Shown here one piece after another: positions 5,603-7,803 of a stretch of DNA of 7,803 nt. The notes beneath the pieces are model-generated. The model saw only the letters and a program-made list of their open reading frames with translations, had not been told where the DNA came from and searched no databases. Source of the DNA: DASXTS01 sp036505275 (GTDB lineage Bacteria; Actinomycetota; Actinomycetes; Mycobacteriales; Pseudonocardiaceae); assembly GCA_036505275.1 (NCBI GenBank), contig DASXTS010000347.1, forward strand, positions 1-7,803, in the 5' to 3' direction. Numbering within the stretch: the first letter of the stretch is position 1; the number at the start of each line of letters is the position of its first letter. A program made the position numbers and the translations under genes.

Positions 5603-6622
5603 TCAGTGCATTGTTCGGGGGAGGGCGAAGAACGGCAGGGTGCTGTTGTCGATGAAACGGGTCATTGCGCTGACTCGGTCGCCGGCCAGGGTGAGCACCA
5701 GTAAGCCGTGGGCGTGCCAGACGGGATCGTCGTTGTCGCTGATGTAGCAGCCGTAGGCCGGTTGGCCGTTGGCGGTGGTGGGCACTAGGCGGTACCGGCG
5801 GGTGCCGTTGCGGAATCCGACGGTGCGCATGAAGTCCGCGATGGCCAGCCGGCCCTGGTACTGCATCGGCACGGGTGGCATGGTCAACCACGCGTCGTCG
5901 GTGAGCAGTGAGATCATGGTGTCGACGTCGCCGCGCTCGATCGCGTCGGCGAACCGGCTGGCGACGGCGCGTTCCCGGGCGGAGCCCGGCAGGGGGGCCT
6001 GGTCGCGGTCGGCATCCGGCAGGCCGGCCCGGGCTCGTTTGAGTGCGCTGGTGACGGCATCCTCGGTGGCGTCGAGCATGTCGGCCACCTCGGCGGCGCG
6101 GAACCCGAGTACATCGCGTAGCGCGAGCACGGCCCGCTGGCGTGGCGGCAGTGACTGCATGGCGGTGACGAACGCGAGTGAGATCGCCTCGCGACGCTCG
6201 TAGCGCGCTTCGGGACCGGGCGCCGGGTCGGGCAGGCCATCGAGCAGCGCGTCGGGGTAGGGCTGGAGCCAGATCGGGTCGACGGTACGGGTGGGTTCGG
6301 GCGCCCGGACCCCGGCACCGAACGGGGGCATCGGCTTGGGTCGCCGCTGGCCGTCGCGGAGTGCGTTGAGGCAGCGGTTGGTGGCGATCCGGTACAGCCA
6401 GGCCCGCACCGGGGCCCTGCCCTGGTATTCGCTGAGGCCGCGCCAGGCCGCCAGCAGGGTCTCCTGCAGTAGGTCCTCGGCGTCCTGGACGGAGCCGAGG
6501 ATGCGGTAGCAGTGCAGGTGCAGCTCGCGCCGGTATGGCTCGACGAGCGCTCGGAAGGCGGCGTCGTCGCCGGCCCTGGCTCGGGACAGCAGCTGATCGG
6601 TCACCATCACATCTCCCGTCAT
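5603..6622 (-). CDS. SigG/SigX5-like ECF sigma factor with C-terminal SnoaL-like domain
   Basis: Extracytoplasmic-function RNA polymerase sigma factor, 339 aa from the ATG at 6620-6622. Region 2 spans about 21-92: ELHLHCYRILGSVQDAEDLL, then ETLLAAWRGL and WLYRIATNRCLNALR. Region 4 spans about 149-201: LPPRQRAVLALRDVLGF, then the helix-turn-helix with AAEVADMLDATEDAVTSALKRARAGL. Residues ~217-335 form an NTF2/SnoaL-like domain (MPP, YQGR, TTANGQPAYG, TRFIDNSTLPFFALP), matching the tail of Mycobacterium tuberculosis SigG from memory and the TIGR02960 (SigX5) type. In related ECF sigma factors such tails regulate activity in cis, instead of a classical anti-sigma factor; no anti-sigma gene is visible beside it. 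The downstream ATG at 6605-6607 has GGGAG five bases upstream and is an equally good start, giving 334 aa; the chosen ATG has AGGA nine bases upstream. Divergent from the second exporter gene, a likely but unproven target. Confidence 0.9.
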   Translation of the reverse strand: MTGDVMVTDQLLSRARAGDDAAFRALVEPYRRELHLHCYRILGSVQDAEDLLQETLLAAWRGLSEYQGRAPVRAWLYRIATNRCLNALRDGQRRPKPMPPFGAGVRAPEPTRTVDPIWLQPYPDALLDGLPDPAPGPEARYERREAISLAFVTAMQSLPPRQRAVLALRDVLGFRAAEVADMLDATEDAVTSALKRARAGLPDADRDQAPLPGSARERAVASRFADAIERGDVDTMISLLTDDAWLTMPPVPMQYQGRLAIADFMRTVGFRNGTRRYRLVPTTANGQPAYGCYISDNDDPVWHAHGLLVLTLAGDRVSAMTRFIDNSTLPFFALPRTMH

Positions 6623-6703
6623 CGGTCCGCTTCCTATAAGACACCGCCAGGACAGAAATCTGGTCGCCGCCCAGTTCGGCGGCGCCGCGGTGTCGTTACG
6701 GGC
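6623..6703. promoter_or_regulatory. Divergent control region of sigma and exporter genes
   Basis: Only 81 nt separate the two divergent starts, so their promoters must overlap or lie back to back. CGCCGCC (6665-6671) and GGCGGCG (6678-6684) form a 7-bp inverted repeat with a 6-nt centre, and GCGGCGCCGC (6679-6688) is a perfect 10-bp palindrome overlapping its right arm. CCAG (6647-6650) and CTGG (6660-6663) form a weaker inverted pair. TATAAG at 6635-6640 could be a plus-strand -10, but I see no matching -35. These could be operator sites or an RNA hairpin ending about 16-20 nt before the exporter ATG. Confidence 0.35.
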
Positions 6704-7803
6704 ATGACCAACACCACGGCAACACAACGCTGGGTCCTGGGACTGAGCGCCCTGGCCTCGTTCATGGTGGTGCTCGACATGCTCGTCGTTGCCACCGCCC
6801 TGAGCACGATCCAGCGCGACCTCGGCGCCTCGCTCGAGGGTCTGGAATGGACCGTCAACGCCTACGTCCTCAGCTTCGCGGTGCTGCTGATGACCGGGGC
6901 CGCTCTTGGCGACCGCTACGGGCGCCGCCGGGTCTTCGCCGCCGGGCTCGGCCTGTTCGCCGTCGCCTCGGCCGGGTGCGCACTCGCCCCGTCGGTGGGC
7001 GTGCTGATCGCAACCCGCACCGTCCAGGGCGCCGGCGCCGCTCTGGTCATGCCGCTGGCGCTGGCCCTGCTGAACGCGGCGTTCCCGCCGCATCGACGCG
7101 GCTGGGCGACCGGCATCTACGGCGGTGTGACGGGACTCGCGGCCAGCGTCGGCCCGATCATCGGTGGCGCGGTCACCCAGGGCATCGCCTGGGAGTGGAT
7201 CTTCTGGCTCAACGTGCCGATCGGGTTGGTCGCGATCCCGCTCGTGCTCAGCCGCACCCCGGAGAGCTTCGGGCCACGGGCTGCGCTGGACGTGCAGGGG
7301 ATCGTGCTGGCCGGCACGGCGGCCCTGGGCATGGTCTGGGCGCTGATTCGGGGCAACTCGGCCGGCTGGACCAGCGCGCAGACACTGGCGCCGCTGGCCG
7401 TCGGGTGCGTCGCGGGGATCCTCTTCATCATCGTCGAGCGCCGTACCGGGGCGCCCATGTTGCCGTTGCGGCTGTTCGGCTCGCGGTCGTTCTCGGCGGG
7501 CAACGCCGCGATCTTCTTCCTGAACGCCACGCTGACCGGCGCGATCTTCTTCACCGCGCAGTTCTTCCAGGTCGCCTCCGGCCTGGGACCCCTCGACGCC
7601 GGCCTGCGGCTGCTGCCCTGGGGCGTGATGCCGCTGGTTCTCGGTCCGCGGGCGGGCGCCCTCGCCGACCGCGTCGGGGAGCGGTCGCTCATCGTCGCCG
7701 GCACGCTCGCCATGGCCGTCGGCATGGCCTGGATGGCGTTCGTCGCCGCACCCGGGGTCGCCTATGTCTGGCTGGTCGCGCCGATGACGCTCACCGGCGC
7801 CGG
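6704..7803 (+). CDS. DHA2-family MFS exporter (partial, 3' end beyond window)
   Basis: Start and first 366 codons of a second inner-membrane drug/metabolite exporter of the EmrB/QacA type; the frame is open to the last base of the window. Motifs: a TM1 segment with LDMLVVATALSTI at 24-36, motif A GAALGDRYGRRR at 65-76, TRTVQGAGAA at 104-113 (motif B), and the motif C region GVTGLAASVGPIIGG at 141-155 followed by WIFWLNVPIG (165-174). About eleven hydrophobic helices are visible before the cut; complete family members have 14 in about 450-550 aa. The ATG at 6704-6706 has only a weak ribosome binding site (ACGGG a few bases upstream), but it starts directly at the family's usual N-terminus. It is clearly a different subgroup from the exporter at 2093-4129: its motifs differ throughout, so the two are not a recent duplication. 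Divergent from the sigma factor gene. Whether it has a C-terminal extension cannot be seen here. Confidence 0.9.
   Translation, partial: MTNTTATQRWVLGLSALASFMVVLDMLVVATALSTIQRDLGASLEGLEWTVNAYVLSFAVLLMTGAALGDRYGRRRVFAAGLGLFAVASAGCALAPSVGVLIATRTVQGAGAALVMPLALALLNAAFPPHRRGWATGIYGGVTGLAASVGPIIGGAVTQGIAWEWIFWLNVPIGLVAIPLVLSRTPESFGPRAALDVQGIVLAGTAALGMVWALIRGNSAGWTSAQTLAPLAVGCVAGILFIIVERRTGAPMLPLRLFGSRSFSAGNAAIFFLNATLTGAIFFTAQFFQVASGLGPLDAGLRLLPWGVMPLVLGPRAGALADRVGERSLIVAGTLAMAVGMAWMAFVAAPGVAYVWLVAPMTLTGA

Noticed and set aside
6623..7093. Upstream extension of the sigma factor to 496 residues
   Set aside because: The extra part is antisense to the divergent exporter gene and is low-complexity; ECF sigma factors start just before region 2.

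Overview
The window is GC-rich, with strong G/C preference at third codon positions and gene families typical of Actinobacteria: a SigG-like ECF sigma factor with a C-terminal SnoaL-like domain, DHA2-type exporters, a tandem-hotdog thioesterase and small SRPBCC, NTF2 and ABM-fold proteins. A mycobacterium, nocardia or related soil actinomycete fits, but the genus cannot be fixed from this sequence. There is no rRNA, tRNA, CRISPR array or intact mobile element.

Layout. (1) 29-967, minus: two-domain acyl-CoA thioesterase. (2) 968-1427: divergent intergenic region with a near-perfect 21-nt direct repeat, a candidate promoter, a hairpin, and a short open frame (1231-1401, minus) whose last ~35 codons look like the C-terminus of a lost regulator gene. 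(3) 1428-1910, plus: SRPBCC-fold protein. (4) 2093-4129, plus: 14-helix DHA2 exporter carrying about 165 extra cytoplasmic residues that resemble a winged-helix (MarR-like) domain. (5) 4274-4570 and 4654-5082, both minus: a small ABM-like protein and a SnoaL-like protein, probably co-transcribed. A 50-codon open frame with a strong ribosome binding site (5069-5221) overlaps the start of the SnoaL-like gene. (6) 5603-6622, minus: SigG/SigX5-like sigma factor. (7) 6704 to the window end, plus: a second DHA2 exporter, divergent from the sigma gene and cut off by the window.

Functional reading (inference). Two drug/metabolite exporters sit among several small proteins with folds that bind or transform hydrophobic or polyketide-like molecules (SRPBCC, NTF2/SnoaL, ABM dimer, hotdog). 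Two regulators may bind ligands: the sigma factor through its NTF2-like tail, and the exporter with its winged-helix-like tail. This looks like an accessory stress or detoxification and export neighbourhood rather than a biosynthetic cluster, because no synthase, oxygenase of normal size or transferase is present. No complete, clearly new multi-gene system is visible. The best leads are the exporter-winged helix fusion, the overlapping upstream ORF, and the repeat-bearing promoter region beside the gene remnant.
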